DNA of 64,000 nt from Tanticharoenia sakaeratensis NBRC 103193 (GTDB lineage: Bacteria > Pseudomonadota > Alphaproteobacteria > Acetobacterales > Acetobacteraceae). This document shows, piece by piece, positions 47,692 to 55,818 of this stretch. Numbering within the stretch: position 1 is the first letter of the stretch; every line of letters starts with the position of its first letter. Where the stretch lies: contig NZ_BALE01000017.1 in assembly GCF_000963885.1 (NCBI RefSeq), positions 62,001-126,000 on the forward strand, written 5' to 3'. The notes below the pieces were generated by a model. That model saw nothing but the letters and a program-made list of their open reading frames with translations, had not been told where the DNA came from and searched no databases. The position numbers were made by a program, and so were the translations under genes.

Positions 47692-48506
47692 TCCGGACCG
47701 CGTTACTGGCCGGCGGCGCCCTCTGCGGGCTGGCGTATCTCGGCGTGGTCGGCACGTTGTATGCGCAGCAGACCGCGCTCGAATTCCCAGCCGATCGCAC
47801 GGCGATACAACTGCCGGACGGCGGCTTCGCGGGGCTTCAGGTCGTGTCGGTGCGGACAAGTGACGGGCTGGCACTGCATGCCTGGTATCGCGCGCCCGAT
47901 CCCGGGCGGCCCACGATCCTGTTCCTGCACGGTAACGGCGGCAATCTGAACGGGCTGCACGCGCAGATCTCGCGGCTTGCCATTCCGGGATGCGGCCTGA
48001 TGGCGCTGGAATATCGCGGCTACGGCGGCAATCCCGGCGTGCCGAGCGGCGCGGGGCTGGCACGTGATGCCGATGCCGCGATGGCGTTCCTTGCCGAGCA
48101 CGGCGTCGCGTCCTCGCGCGTCGTGGTTTATGGCCATTCTCTCGGAACGGGTGTCGCAACGGAGCTTGCCGCACGGATGAAGGTCGCGGCTCTCGTACTG
48201 GACTCACCGTTCACGAGCATCGCGGCCGTTGCGCAGAAGCGGTACTGGTATCTGCCGGCGGGACTGCTGCTGCGGTCAAAATTCCCGGTCCGGGCCCTGC
48301 TGCCGCATGTCGAGGCGCCCGTGCTGATCCTTCAGGGCGCGCGCGACCGCACCGTGCCGCCCGCCATGGGGCGCGCCGATTTCATGGCGGCGCGCGATCC
48401 GAAAGTCATCTGGTGCGCGCCGGACGCCGGCCACATGCAGGTGCTGGAGCAGGGCGGGGACGCCGTCCTGCGCAGCTTCATCGCGCGTTACGTCGAAGGC
48501 AGCTGA
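47688..48506 (+). CDS. alpha/beta hydrolase with N-terminal membrane anchor (BEM46-like)
   Basis: Hydrolase of 272 residues. An N-terminal hydrophobic helix (about 4-26) anchors or exports it. The L-H-G-N-G-G-N motif, R-G-Y-G-G-N-P-G, nucleophile Ser in Y-G-H-S-L-G-T-G, Asp in G-A-R-D-R-T-V-P and His in D-A-G-H-M complete a typical triad. The pattern is that of BEM46/YfhR-like hydrolases with unknown substrates. The GTG start overlaps gltX. Its 3' end overlaps the converging Hsp70-like gene by 19 bases. Confidence 0.87.
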   Translation: MIRTALLAGGALCGLAYLGVVGTLYAQQTALEFPADRTAIQLPDGGFAGLQVVSVRTSDGLALHAWYRAPDPGRPTILFLHGNGGNLNGLHAQISRLAIPGCGLMALEYRGYGGNPGVPSGAGLARDADAAMAFLAEHGVASSRVVVYGHSLGTGVATELAARMKVAALVLDSPFTSIAAVAQKRYWYLPAGLLLRSKFPVRALLPHVEAPVLILQGARDRTVPPAMGRADFMAARDPKVIWCAPDAGHMQVLEQGGDAVLRSFIARYVEGS

Positions 48507-49774
48507 ACGGCAGCGCGTTCGGCGCCGATCAGGGCCAGACCTTCGGCCACGGACACGAACTCGCCGCCCGTGTCGATCCGGTCCGCGCTGAAGCGCTGGC
48601 TGAACAATGCGCGGACGGACGGCACGAATGATGTGCCGCCCGTCAGAAACACGCGGTCGATGTCCGCGGCAGCACAACCGGCGCTGGCCAATGCGTCGTC
48701 GATCGCGGTCGCAAAGCGGGCGAGGTCCGGTGCGATCCAGCCTTCGAATGCATCGCGCGTGATGGTCTCTTCGATCTCGAGGCCGGCGTGGCAGAAGCGC
48801 AGCGTGGTTTCGGTGTCGCGGGAAAGGGCCGCTTTCGCTCGGGCGACGGCGCCATAGAGCGCATGCGCCTGCTGGTCTTCGATCAGCCGGATCAGGTGAC
48901 GCAGTTTTTCAGGGTGCGTCGCGGTGCGGGCGACGTCCGCGATGGCGCGCAGCGTCTGTGGATTGCGCATCAGCGAAAGACGGTGCCAGCGCCCGAGATC
49001 GGCATACCATTCGACCGGCACCGGCAGTGGCGCGCCGCCCATGACGCGATAGGTCTCGTGCATGCCGAGATGAGGTGCGATGACATTGGTCAGAATACGA
49101 TAATCGAGCTGGTCGCCCGCGATGCCGACACCGGCATGGCCGAGCGGCCGTGCGCGCGGCTCGGCTGCCGGATCGAACCGAAGGACGGAAAAGTCGCTCG
49201 TGCCGCCGCCGAAATCACCGACCAGAACGACAGCCGGGCGTTCGAGCCGTCGGGCAAAGCGTTGGCCGGCGGCTTCCGGTTCATAAGCCAGTGCCGTGCC
49301 GGAAAAGCCGGCTTCCGCCAGACTGGCCTGAAGCCGCTCTGCGCCCAGATCGTCGTCGGCGCGTTCGCCGGCAAAGCGCACGGGTCGACCGACCGTGGCG
49401 TGGGCGTGCGCGGGATCGAAGCCGAAGCCATCCATCAGGCGGCGCAGGAACGTCGCGATCAGCGCCTCCAGCGTCAGGCGATGGCCGAGCAGGCGCGTCT
49501 CGCGGAAGGACGCCTGCGCGAGATAGGACTTCATCGACAGGATCAGCCGGCTTTCGGCCGGGTCGTCGAGATAGGCCTCGATCGCGTCGTCCCCGATCGC
49601 GTCATGCAGGACGAGCTTGCCGCGTAGCTGTTCCTGCCAGAGGCACAGAACCGTCCGGCAGGTTTCCCTGCCCACGGGCAGGGTGAGTGTCTTGGTCTGA
49701 CCGTCGGGCGTGACGATGGACACGACGCTGTTGGACGTGCCGAAATCGATGCCGAGATGAATGGGGGAACTCAC
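48488..49774 (-). CDS. Hsp70-family ATPase without substrate-binding domain (YegD-like)
   Basis: DnaK-type nucleotide-binding domain of 428 residues, ending without the beta-sandwich peptide-binding domain. Phosphate 1 is G-I-D-F-G-T-S-N-S near residue 8, phosphate 2 is G-D-F-G-G-G-T-S-D-F near 190, and the adenosine motif is F-L-T-G-G-T-S-F-V-P. The length fits the YegD group of Hsp70-like proteins, whose clients are unknown. The GTG start at 49774 has AAGG nine bases upstream. A good promoter lies at 49825-49852. Confidence 0.88.
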   Translation of the reverse strand: MSSPIHLGIDFGTSNSVVSIVTPDGQTKTLTLPVGRETCRTVLCLWQEQLRGKLVLHDAIGDDAIEAYLDDPAESRLILSMKSYLAQASFRETRLLGHRLTLEALIATFLRRLMDGFGFDPAHAHATVGRPVRFAGERADDDLGAERLQASLAEAGFSGTALAYEPEAAGQRFARRLERPAVVLVGDFGGGTSDFSVLRFDPAAEPRARPLGHAGVGIAGDQLDYRILTNVIAPHLGMHETYRVMGGAPLPVPVEWYADLGRWHRLSLMRNPQTLRAIADVARTATHPEKLRHLIRLIEDQQAHALYGAVARAKAALSRDTETTLRFCHAGLEIEETITRDAFEGWIAPDLARFATAIDDALASAGCAAADIDRVFLTGGTSFVPSVRALFSQRFSADRIDTGGEFVSVAEGLALIGAERAAVQLPST

Positions 49775-49824
49775 GAACGACGGCCTTGCTGCATTGTGGG
49801 CTGGATCGGGGAAGCGAGCGCGCC

Positions 49825-49852
49825 GTTATAGTGATCGCAGACCGATTGTCAC
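49825..49852 (-). promoter_or_regulatory. sigma-70-type promoter for the Hsp70-like gene
   Basis: On the minus strand GTGACA (-35) and TATAAC (-10) are separated by 16 bases. Each hexamer has five of six consensus bases. It ends about 50 bases upstream of the GTG start at 49774. Confidence 0.65.
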
Positions 49853-50070
49853 ATGTTTCATGACAGGCCTTGTCTCTATGCGTGCCGGAGACTGGCGAGC
49901 GTCCGGATCGTCCGAGGCCTTTCGCGGATTGGCGCGCTATTCCTGCCATGCCCGTCAGGACGGGCTGCGGGGACGATCCGGGAATGACGATTTGACGGCG
50001 CTGGCGGCACGCCGACACCGTCTTGATGCGTGGGCTGATCGGACACTTCGCCCAGGCGATGGCGCACGCC

Positions 50071-50463
50071 TCAGGGCGTAGCGAACTGCTCGTAAAGCTC
50101 GAGGGGAAGCGCGTCGGGATCTTCGAAAAACGTGAAGCGCGCACCCGTGAATTCGTCGACGCGGATCGGTTCGCAGGCAACGCCCTCTGCGGTCAGGCGT
50201 GCGACCACCGCATCGAGATCCTCCACCGCGAAAGCCAGGTGTCGCAGGCCGCGCGCTTCCGGTCGGCTCGGGCGCGCGGGCGGCTCTGGAAACGAAAACA
50301 GCTCGATCTGGCTGTCGCCGATCGCCAGATCGCATTTCCATGACCGGCGTTCGGCACGCCAGATTTCGCGAATGACGTGCAGGCCCAGAATGTCGCGATA
50401 GAAGGCGCGCGAACGTTCATAATCGCTCGCGATGATGGCGACGTGATGAATGGAGCGCAGCAT
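50071..50463 (-). CDS. VOC-family (glyoxalase fold) protein
   Basis: Single VOC module protein of 130 residues of the YaeR/SMU1112c type. H-H-V-A-I-I-A-S near the N-terminus, the Q-I-E-L-F-S-F strand, R-H-L-A-F-A-V and the C-terminal L-E-L-Y-E motif place His/Glu metal ligands. Function is unknown; relatives are often called glyoxalase or dioxygenase-like. It follows trmJ by six bases and is probably the last gene of cysS-trmJ-VOC. Confidence 0.87.
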   Translation of the reverse strand: MLRSIHHVAIIASDYERSRAFYRDILGLHVIREIWRAERRSWKCDLAIGDSQIELFSFPEPPARPSRPEARGLRHLAFAVEDLDAVVARLTAEGVACEPIRVDEFTGARFTFFEDPDALPLELYEQFATP

Positions 50464-50469
50464 CGTCGC

Positions 50470-51255
50470 TTATTTCCCGCCGCGTCGTGCGTGCCGTCCA
50501 TGCGACAGTTCGCTGACGACGCCATGCAATGTCCGAAGCTCCTGCTCCGTGACCTCGCCACGCTGGAACAGGTGGCGCAGGTTGCGGACCATGCCCGGAC
50601 GCTTCTGCTCGTTGCGCAGGAAGCCGCACGCGTCGAGATCGCGGATCAGGTGATCCATGAAGTTCTCGAGCTCGCCCTTGGTCGCGACGTGCGTCTCGTT
50701 CGTCATCAGCGTGCGCGGCGGGGTATCATCGGCATACATCCACCACTCGTACGCCATGACGAGCACGGCCTGCGCGAGATTGAGCGACATGAAGCCGGGG
50801 TTCAGCGGGTAGCGGATCAGCGCGTCGGCGCAGGCCATGTCGTCATTGTCCAGCCCTGCGCGTTCCGGCCCGAACAGGAGGCCGGTGCGCAAGGACCGCC
50901 GCTCGCAGGCACGCAGCTCGGCGGCAGCCCCGCGCGGCGTCATCACGGGCTTGACGATATGACGCGGGCGCGGGCAGGTCGCATAGACGTGCTGCAGGTC
51001 GGAGACGGCATCGGCGACCGTCTCGTGCACGGTCGCGGCGTCAAGGATGCGGTCCGCGCCCGAGGAGGCATACCAGGCGCGTTCCTGGGGCCAGCCGTCG
51101 CGCGGGCTGACGAGCCGCAGGTGGAACAGGCCGCCATTGGCCATGGCGCGCGCCGTCGTGCCGACATTCTCGGCAAGCTGCGGGCGGACGAGAATGACGA
51201 CGGGCGAGAATTCCCCGATCGGTGCCAGGTCCGCGCCACCATCGCGCCCGGTCAT
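50470..51255 (-). CDS. trmJ: tRNA/rRNA 2'-O-methyltransferase, TrmJ-like
   Basis: SPOUT-class RNA methyltransferase of 261 residues, family TrmH group 1, methylating the 2'-hydroxyl of tRNA position 32 in known members. The knot motifs are visible: L-V-R-P-Q-L-A-E-N-V-G-T-T-A-R-A-M near residue 25, L-L-F-G-P-E-R-A-G-L, and Y-P-L-N-P-G-F-M-S-L-N-L-A-Q-A-V. The ATG at 51255 overlaps the cysS stop (ATGA) with GGAGG upstream. Confidence 0.9.
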   Translation of the reverse strand: MTGRDGGADLAPIGEFSPVVILVRPQLAENVGTTARAMANGGLFHLRLVSPRDGWPQERAWYASSGADRILDAATVHETVADAVSDLQHVYATCPRPRHIVKPVMTPRGAAAELRACERRSLRTGLLFGPERAGLDNDDMACADALIRYPLNPGFMSLNLAQAVLVMAYEWWMYADDTPPRTLMTNETHVATKGELENFMDHLIRDLDACGFLRNEQKRPGMVRNLRHLFQRGEVTEQELRTLHGVVSELSHGRHARRGGK

Positions 51256-52607
51256 GCGCGCCTCCACGTCGTGCCGCCCGCATTGTCTTCGAGAAGGATG
51301 CCATCAGCCGAAAGCTCGGCCCGGATCGCATCGGCACGGACGAAATCGCGCGCCTTGCGGGCGGCGAGACGCTCGGCGATCAGCGCTTCGATCCGTGGTG
51401 CGTCGAGGCCTGCGCGGAACCATGTATCCGGCGACTGCCCCAGGAGGCCGAGCATGGCGCTTGCCGCCCTGAGCGCGGACGACGCGTCCGCATCGCCTGC
51501 CAGGGCCGCGTCGGCGAGCGGGTGGAGGGCTGCGATCGCCAGCGGCGTGTTGAGGTCGGCGCAGAGCGCTGCCATCACTGCCTCGGGCACGGGCGCATCG
51601 CTGATCGGGGGTGTGCGTTCGAGCGCGCGGTAGAAGCGGTCCAGCGTGCGCCGCGCATCGTCGAGCTTGTCCCACGTGAAATCGAGCACGGAGCGGTAGT
51701 GCGTGCTCAGGAACAGCAGGCGCAGCGCTTCGGCAGGCGCGCGTTCGATCACCTCGCGGATCGTGTGGAAATTGCCAAGCGATTTCGACATCTTCTCGCC
51801 GCCGGACAGCAGCATCGCGTTGTGGATCCAGACGTTCGCGAACCGCCCCTTCGGAAAGCAGCACATCGACTGCGCGCGTTCGTTCTCGTGGTGCGGAAAC
51901 AGCAGGTCGTCGCCGCCGCCATGAATGTCGAAGCTCTCGCCGAGATAGCGATGCGCCATGGCGGAGCATTCGATGTGCCAGCCGGGGCGACCGCGGCCAT
52001 ACGGGCTGTCCCAGCCGGGCTGGTCCGGCTCGGAGGGCTTCCACAGCACGAAATCGCCCGGATCGCGCTTGTAGGGGGCGACCTCGACCCGCGCGCCGGC
52101 CAGCATCTCGTCGAGGCTGCGGCCCGACAGCTGTCCGTAGCCCGGGAAAGCGCGCACGGCGAACAGCACGTGGCCTTCCGCCTCGTAGGCGTGACCGTTT
52201 GCGATCAGCTCGCCGATCATGGCGAGCATGTCGCCGATATGGTGCGTCGCGCGGGGCTCGATGTCGGGCGGCAGCACGCCGAGGGCTGCCAGATCCTTAT
52301 GAAAATCGTCCGTCGTGCGGGAGGTGAGGGACGCAATGTCCTCGCCGTTGGCACGTGCGCGCGCCGTGATGCGGTCGTCCACGTCGGTCACGTTGCGCAC
52401 GAAGGTCACGCGGGGATAACGCGCCCGCAGGAGACGCACGAGGATGTCCGCACAGAGCATCGCGCGCAGATTGCCGATATGCGCGAAGTCATAGACCGTG
52501 GGGCCGCAGTAATAGAGACGGACATGCGTCGGATCGAGCGGCACGAACGGGCGCGCCTGTCGTGTATGGTTGTCGTGAAGAACGATTTCGGGCGGGGTCG
52601 TGGTCAT
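51252..52607 (-). CDS. cysS: cysteinyl-tRNA synthetase
   Basis: Class I synthetase of 451 residues charging tRNA-Cys. Y-Y-C-G-P-T-V-Y-D near residue 29 supplies a zinc-binding cysteine, H-I-G-N-L-R-A is the HIGH motif, G-W-H-I-E-C-S-A-M the second zinc segment, and E-K-M-S-K-S-L-G-N the KMSKS motif. It starts the cysS-trmJ-VOC run and is divergent from the MATE gene. Confidence 0.96.
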   Translation of the reverse strand: MTTTPPEIVLHDNHTRQARPFVPLDPTHVRLYYCGPTVYDFAHIGNLRAMLCADILVRLLRARYPRVTFVRNVTDVDDRITARARANGEDIASLTSRTTDDFHKDLAALGVLPPDIEPRATHHIGDMLAMIGELIANGHAYEAEGHVLFAVRAFPGYGQLSGRSLDEMLAGARVEVAPYKRDPGDFVLWKPSEPDQPGWDSPYGRGRPGWHIECSAMAHRYLGESFDIHGGGDDLLFPHHENERAQSMCCFPKGRFANVWIHNAMLLSGGEKMSKSLGNFHTIREVIERAPAEALRLLFLSTHYRSVLDFTWDKLDDARRTLDRFYRALERTPPISDAPVPEAVMAALCADLNTPLAIAALHPLADAALAGDADASSALRAASAMLGLLGQSPDTWFRAGLDAPRIEALIAERLAARKARDFVRADAIRAELSADGILLEDNAGGTTWRRA

Positions 52608-52744
52608 GGCGTGCGATTAGATGCGCGAGCCAACGCGCCCGCGCAAACGCTTTGTGTGACGGATCGGAGAAAAACAGGCGGGAACGCCGCCGGTCGCGGT
52701 GCCTGTGCTTGACCAGGCGGCTTCGACAGATAGAACCCGATCCC

Positions 52745-54148
52745 ATGGCACAATCAGGACCACCTGCGACGGACGATCAGACCGGCACGCGCGCGCATCT
52801 CGCAGCACTCGTCGGAATAGCGCTTCCCCTGAGCATTTCCCAGCTTGCCGAAATGGCAATGGGCACGACGGATACGGCCCTTCTGGGCACGATCAGCCCT
52901 GATGCGGTGGCGATCGGCGGTCTGGCCACCAGCCTGTTCTTCACGACGCTTGCGACGTTCCAGTCAGGCCTTGGCGCGGCCGGTATCATGATGTCGCGCA
53001 GCCTGGGTGCCGGGCGTCCGCACGAGGTCCCGGGCCAGGGCACGAACGCGCTCCTGTTCGGGCTGCTGCTGTGTCTGCCGTGCGCGGCGTTGCTGCTGAT
53101 GGCGCACAGCCTGCTGAGCGCGTTGCACGAGCCGCCGATCATCGTGGATCAGACCAGCCGTTTCGCGAAGATCCTGCTGCTGGCGCTGCCGCCCGACCTG
53201 CTGGTCATCGGTCTGCTTCGGGCGGCGTTGCCGGCGCTGGGCGCGCAGCGGCTGATGTTGTGGACGATGCCGATCATGGCGGTGCTGAACGGGTTTCTGA
53301 ACGCCGGCCTGATCCATGGCTGGCTGTTTCTGCCGCGTCTGGGGCTGTGGGGCTCGGCTGTCGCGACGGCCGTGACGGGCTGGGTGGTGGCGGCCGCCCT
53401 CATGATCCTGGTCTGGAGCGACAAGGCCACGCGGTCGCATCTGCGGTTCGCGCGTCCGGACTGGCCGGGCTTTGCGGAGATGGTCCGCCTCGGCCTCCCG
53501 ATGACGATGGCCGCCGCCGCCGAGATCCTGATGTTCCAGGCGACTTCGTTGCGCGCCGGGAAGTTCGGCACGCAGGCGCTCGCGGCGCACCAGATTGCGA
53601 TCACGGTATGCGCGACGACATTCATGGTGACGCTTGCAATTTCGCAGGCCGTCAACGTGCGGGTCTCGTTCTGGCTGGGTGCGGGGCGAGGCGATCAGGC
53701 GCGGCGGGCCGTGTTCGTCGCGGTCGGTGCCGTCTTCGTCTGGACGCTCATCTGCGCCGTAGCACTGCATGTCTGCGCCGTGCCGATCGCTCGCCTTTAT
53801 CTCGATACGACACAGGCCGGATCACTTGCGGTCGTGGCGACGACTGCGGGACTGCTGCGGATCGGCGCGCTGTATCAGATCGGGGACGGTCTACAGGTCG
53901 TATTTGCGGGCGCACTTCGCGGTGCAGGCGATGCCGTGGTGCCGATGGTGTTGACCGTTCTTGGCTTCACGGTTCTCGGCTCGATCGCCGGAGGATGGTT
54001 CGCCCATTCGCTGGGACTTGGTGTGAATGGTCTGTGGTATGGTCTTCTGACGGGCCTTGCGACGGTTGCGGTGCTTCTGGCGATCCGTCTGGGCGTCATG
54101 ATGGGCCGCCTGTCGCGCGGGGAAATCCCGCTGAAACAGGCGGCCTGA
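52745..54148 (+). CDS. MATE-family efflux transporter
   Basis: Cation-coupled multidrug exporter of 467 residues with about twelve membrane helices. The first half has the L-P-L-S-I-S-Q-L-A-E-M-A-M segment with M-G and the second half the repeat-related L-G-L-P-M-T-M-A-A-A-A-E-I, consistent with the NorM-type inverted pseudo-repeat. The substrate is unknown. The ATG at 52745 starts the conserved region but has no obvious ribosome site; a longer in-frame reading back to 52562 is low complexity. Confidence 0.9.
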   Translation: MAQSGPPATDDQTGTRAHLAALVGIALPLSISQLAEMAMGTTDTALLGTISPDAVAIGGLATSLFFTTLATFQSGLGAAGIMMSRSLGAGRPHEVPGQGTNALLFGLLLCLPCAALLLMAHSLLSALHEPPIIVDQTSRFAKILLLALPPDLLVIGLLRAALPALGAQRLMLWTMPIMAVLNGFLNAGLIHGWLFLPRLGLWGSAVATAVTGWVVAAALMILVWSDKATRSHLRFARPDWPGFAEMVRLGLPMTMAAAAEILMFQATSLRAGKFGTQALAAHQIAITVCATTFMVTLAISQAVNVRVSFWLGAGRGDQARRAVFVAVGAVFVWTLICAVALHVCAVPIARLYLDTTQAGSLAVVATTAGLLRIGALYQIGDGLQVVFAGALRGAGDAVVPMVLTVLGFTVLGSIAGGWFAHSLGLGVNGLWYGLLTGLATVAVLLAIRLGVMMGRLSRGEIPLKQAA

Positions 54149-54167
54149 CTAGAGGCCGCGCCAGGCC

Positions 54168-54638
54168 TCAGTTCTCGGTCGGCACGCGGATGGTCTGGCC
54201 CGGATAGACCTCGCCTTCCTTGTGCAGGATGGGCGCGTTGGCTTCGTGCAGGTCTTCCGCGCTGACGTCGTGCGGGATCGTCTCCGCGATGGTCTCGAGC
54301 GTCTCGCCCGGCTTGACCGTGTGGAACACGGGGTCCGGCGTGCCGGCGGGGACGGCGATCTCGGACTTCACCGCCTCGATGCCCGCGATATTGCCCGCGG
54401 CCAGGATCATGTGGTCGCGCTCTGCGGCGGACTGGGCCTGGCCCTTGATGGTGATCGTGCGGTCCTCGACGACGATGTGGGCCATGCCGACCTGCGCGAG
54501 ACCGATCTGCTTGAAGGCGCGCTTGATGAAATTCTCTTTCGGCGCACCCGGCGTGGCCGAGCCGGCATGCTGGATCGCGTCAAGCGCATCCTGGTCGAAG
54601 CGACGTCCCGCGGAGGGGTTGAACTTGAAGATACGCAT
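54168..54638 (-). CDS. BON-LysM protein, Kbp/YgaU-like
   Basis: Cytosolic-type protein of 156 residues. A BON domain occupies about 35-95 and a LysM domain about 104-154, with H-T-V-K-P-G-E-T-L at the LysM start and [10 protein letters not shown] at its end. The architecture is that of Kbp, a potassium-binding protein of E. coli, and relatives. No signal peptide is seen. GGAG lies seven bases before the ATG. It converges with the MATE gene. Confidence 0.9.
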   Translation of the reverse strand: MRIFKFNPSAGRRFDQDALDAIQHAGSATPGAPKENFIKRAFKQIGLAQVGMAHIVVEDRTITIKGQAQSAAERDHMILAAGNIAGIEAVKSEIAVPAGTPDPVFHTVKPGETLETIAETIPHDVSAEDLHEANAPILHKEGEVYPGQTIRVPTEN

Positions 54639-54650
54639 CGGATCGCTCCA

Positions 54651-54923
54651 TTACTGAATATCGTGTCCGGATGTCGCGGCCTGCCATGCGGCGCGAATAT
54701 CGGCCGCCCGGATACGCGACGCCGGAATAGTCATGCGCGGATTGCGGTGCAACACCCACGCGACACAGGCCTTCGGAACGTTGGCTTCGCGGTTCGGTTC
54801 CGCGCGGAAGAAGCGGCCCGGACGCCGGCCGAAAACATTGACAAGCCGCACCTCGGTCGCGTAGGACGCGCGCCACTGCCGGGAACGAGGACGACGACCG
54901 GCCAGCGCATCCGAAAACGACAT
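54651..54923 (-). CDS. possible small basic protein upstream of the Kbp-like gene
   Basis: Reading frame of 90 residues with high third-position GC, rich in Arg and Ala, and no recognised domain. Its stop lies 12 bases before the Kbp-like start. The ATG at 54923 has no good ribosome site; a good one (AGGA, seven bases) precedes an out-of-frame ATG 16 bases upstream that opens a less gene-like frame. The protein may be real with another start, or the frame may be chance. Confidence 0.35.
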   Translation of the reverse strand: MSFSDALAGRRPRSRQWRASYATEVRLVNVFGRRPGRFFRAEPNREANVPKACVAWVLHRNPRMTIPASRIRAADIRAAWQAATSGHDIQ

Positions 54924-54990
54924 CGTTTCGGGACATCGCGGGTTCCTGCCGGCCCGCCTGCACTGGCCTTGTCGACTGTATCGCCCCGTT

Positions 54991-55043
54991 CAGCACCAGG
55001 ATGGTGCTGGGCCTACCGGTGCAACAAGCGATCGCCCACCGGT
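54991..55043 (+). promoter_or_regulatory. hairpin and ACCGGT repeats in the rpsD leader
   Basis: CAGCACC and GGTGCTG pair around a five-base loop (54991-55009), followed by ACCGGT at 55015-55020 and again at 55038-55043. They lie 43-95 bases before rpsD. S4 controls its own operon in some bacteria by binding leader RNA; a similar role here is inference only. Confidence 0.3.
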
Positions 55044-55085
55044 CAGGGAAACCGGGCGGTCCGATACGAAGAAGGCCTCGACGCA

Positions 55086-55703
55086 ATGTCAAAGCGCCAG
55101 GAAAGCAAGTACAAGATCAATCGCCGCCTCGGCGTCAACCTGTGGGGCCGCGCGAAATCGCCGGTCAACAAGCGGGAATATGGCCCCGGTCAGCACGGCC
55201 AGCGCCGCAAGCAGAAGCCGTCGGACTTCTCGGTCCAGCTGATGGCGAAGCAGAAGCTCAAGGGCTACTACGGCAACATCAGCGAGAAGCAGTTCCGCAA
55301 GTACTACGAGGAAGCCGTGCGTCGTAAGGGCGACACCTCGGAGAACCTGATCGAGCTGCTGGAGCGCCGCCTGGATGCGGTGATCTACCGCCTCAAGTTC
55401 GCGATCACGCCGTTCGCCGCCCGTCAGCTGATCAGCCACGGCCACGTTCTGGTAAACGGCCGCAAGGTCAACATTCCGTCGTTCCTCGTGCGTGATGGCG
55501 ACGAGATCGAGCTGCGCGAGAAGTCCAAGCACCTCGCCGTCGTGCTCGATGCCGCCCAGAGCCCCGAGCGCGATGCGCCGGAGTATGTCGAGGTCGACCA
55601 CCGCCAGATGAAGGGCAAGTTCATCCGTGCGCCGCGTCACGCCGACGTGCCGTATCCGGTGCAGATGGAGCCGAACCTGGTCGTCGAGTTCTACTCGCGC
55701 TGA
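55086..55703 (+). CDS. rpsD: 30S ribosomal protein S4
   Basis: Primary 16S rRNA-binding protein nucleating 30S assembly; 205 residues. [16 protein letters not shown] starts the family N-terminus without zinc cysteines. The S4 RNA-binding domain (about 95-155) has [26 protein letters not shown] longer in-frame reading back to 54222 crosses other genes and lacks family similarity. AAGG lies about ten bases before the ATG. Confidence 0.97.
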   Translation: MSKRQESKYKINRRLGVNLWGRAKSPVNKREYGPGQHGQRRKQKPSDFSVQLMAKQKLKGYYGNISEKQFRKYYEEAVRRKGDTSENLIELLERRLDAVIYRLKFAITPFAARQLISHGHVLVNGRKVNIPSFLVRDGDEIELREKSKHLAVVLDAAQSPERDAPEYVEVDHRQMKGKFIRAPRHADVPYPVQMEPNLVVEFYSR

Positions 55704-55713
55704 GTCTGGCTGG

Positions 55714-55734
55714 GGCGGCGGTATGACCGCCGCC
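55714..55734 (+). terminator. hairpin between rpsD and prfC
   Basis: GGCGGCGGT and ACCGCCGCC pair perfectly around a three-base loop, 11 bases after the rpsD stop. No T run follows, so termination, if any, would be weak. Confidence 0.4.
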
Positions 55735-55818
55735 TCGTGCTATCGTCGGAACGCCGGTCGGGACATCAGTCTCGCCCGGCGTTTCGCGTTTCTGTCCTCC
55801 GTTTTCTGGTGACTGCCG

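Noticed and set aside
54222-55085. 288-codon N-terminal extension of rpsD
   Set aside because: It crosses the Kbp-like gene on the other strand and has no S4 similarity; S4 begins at M-S-K-R.
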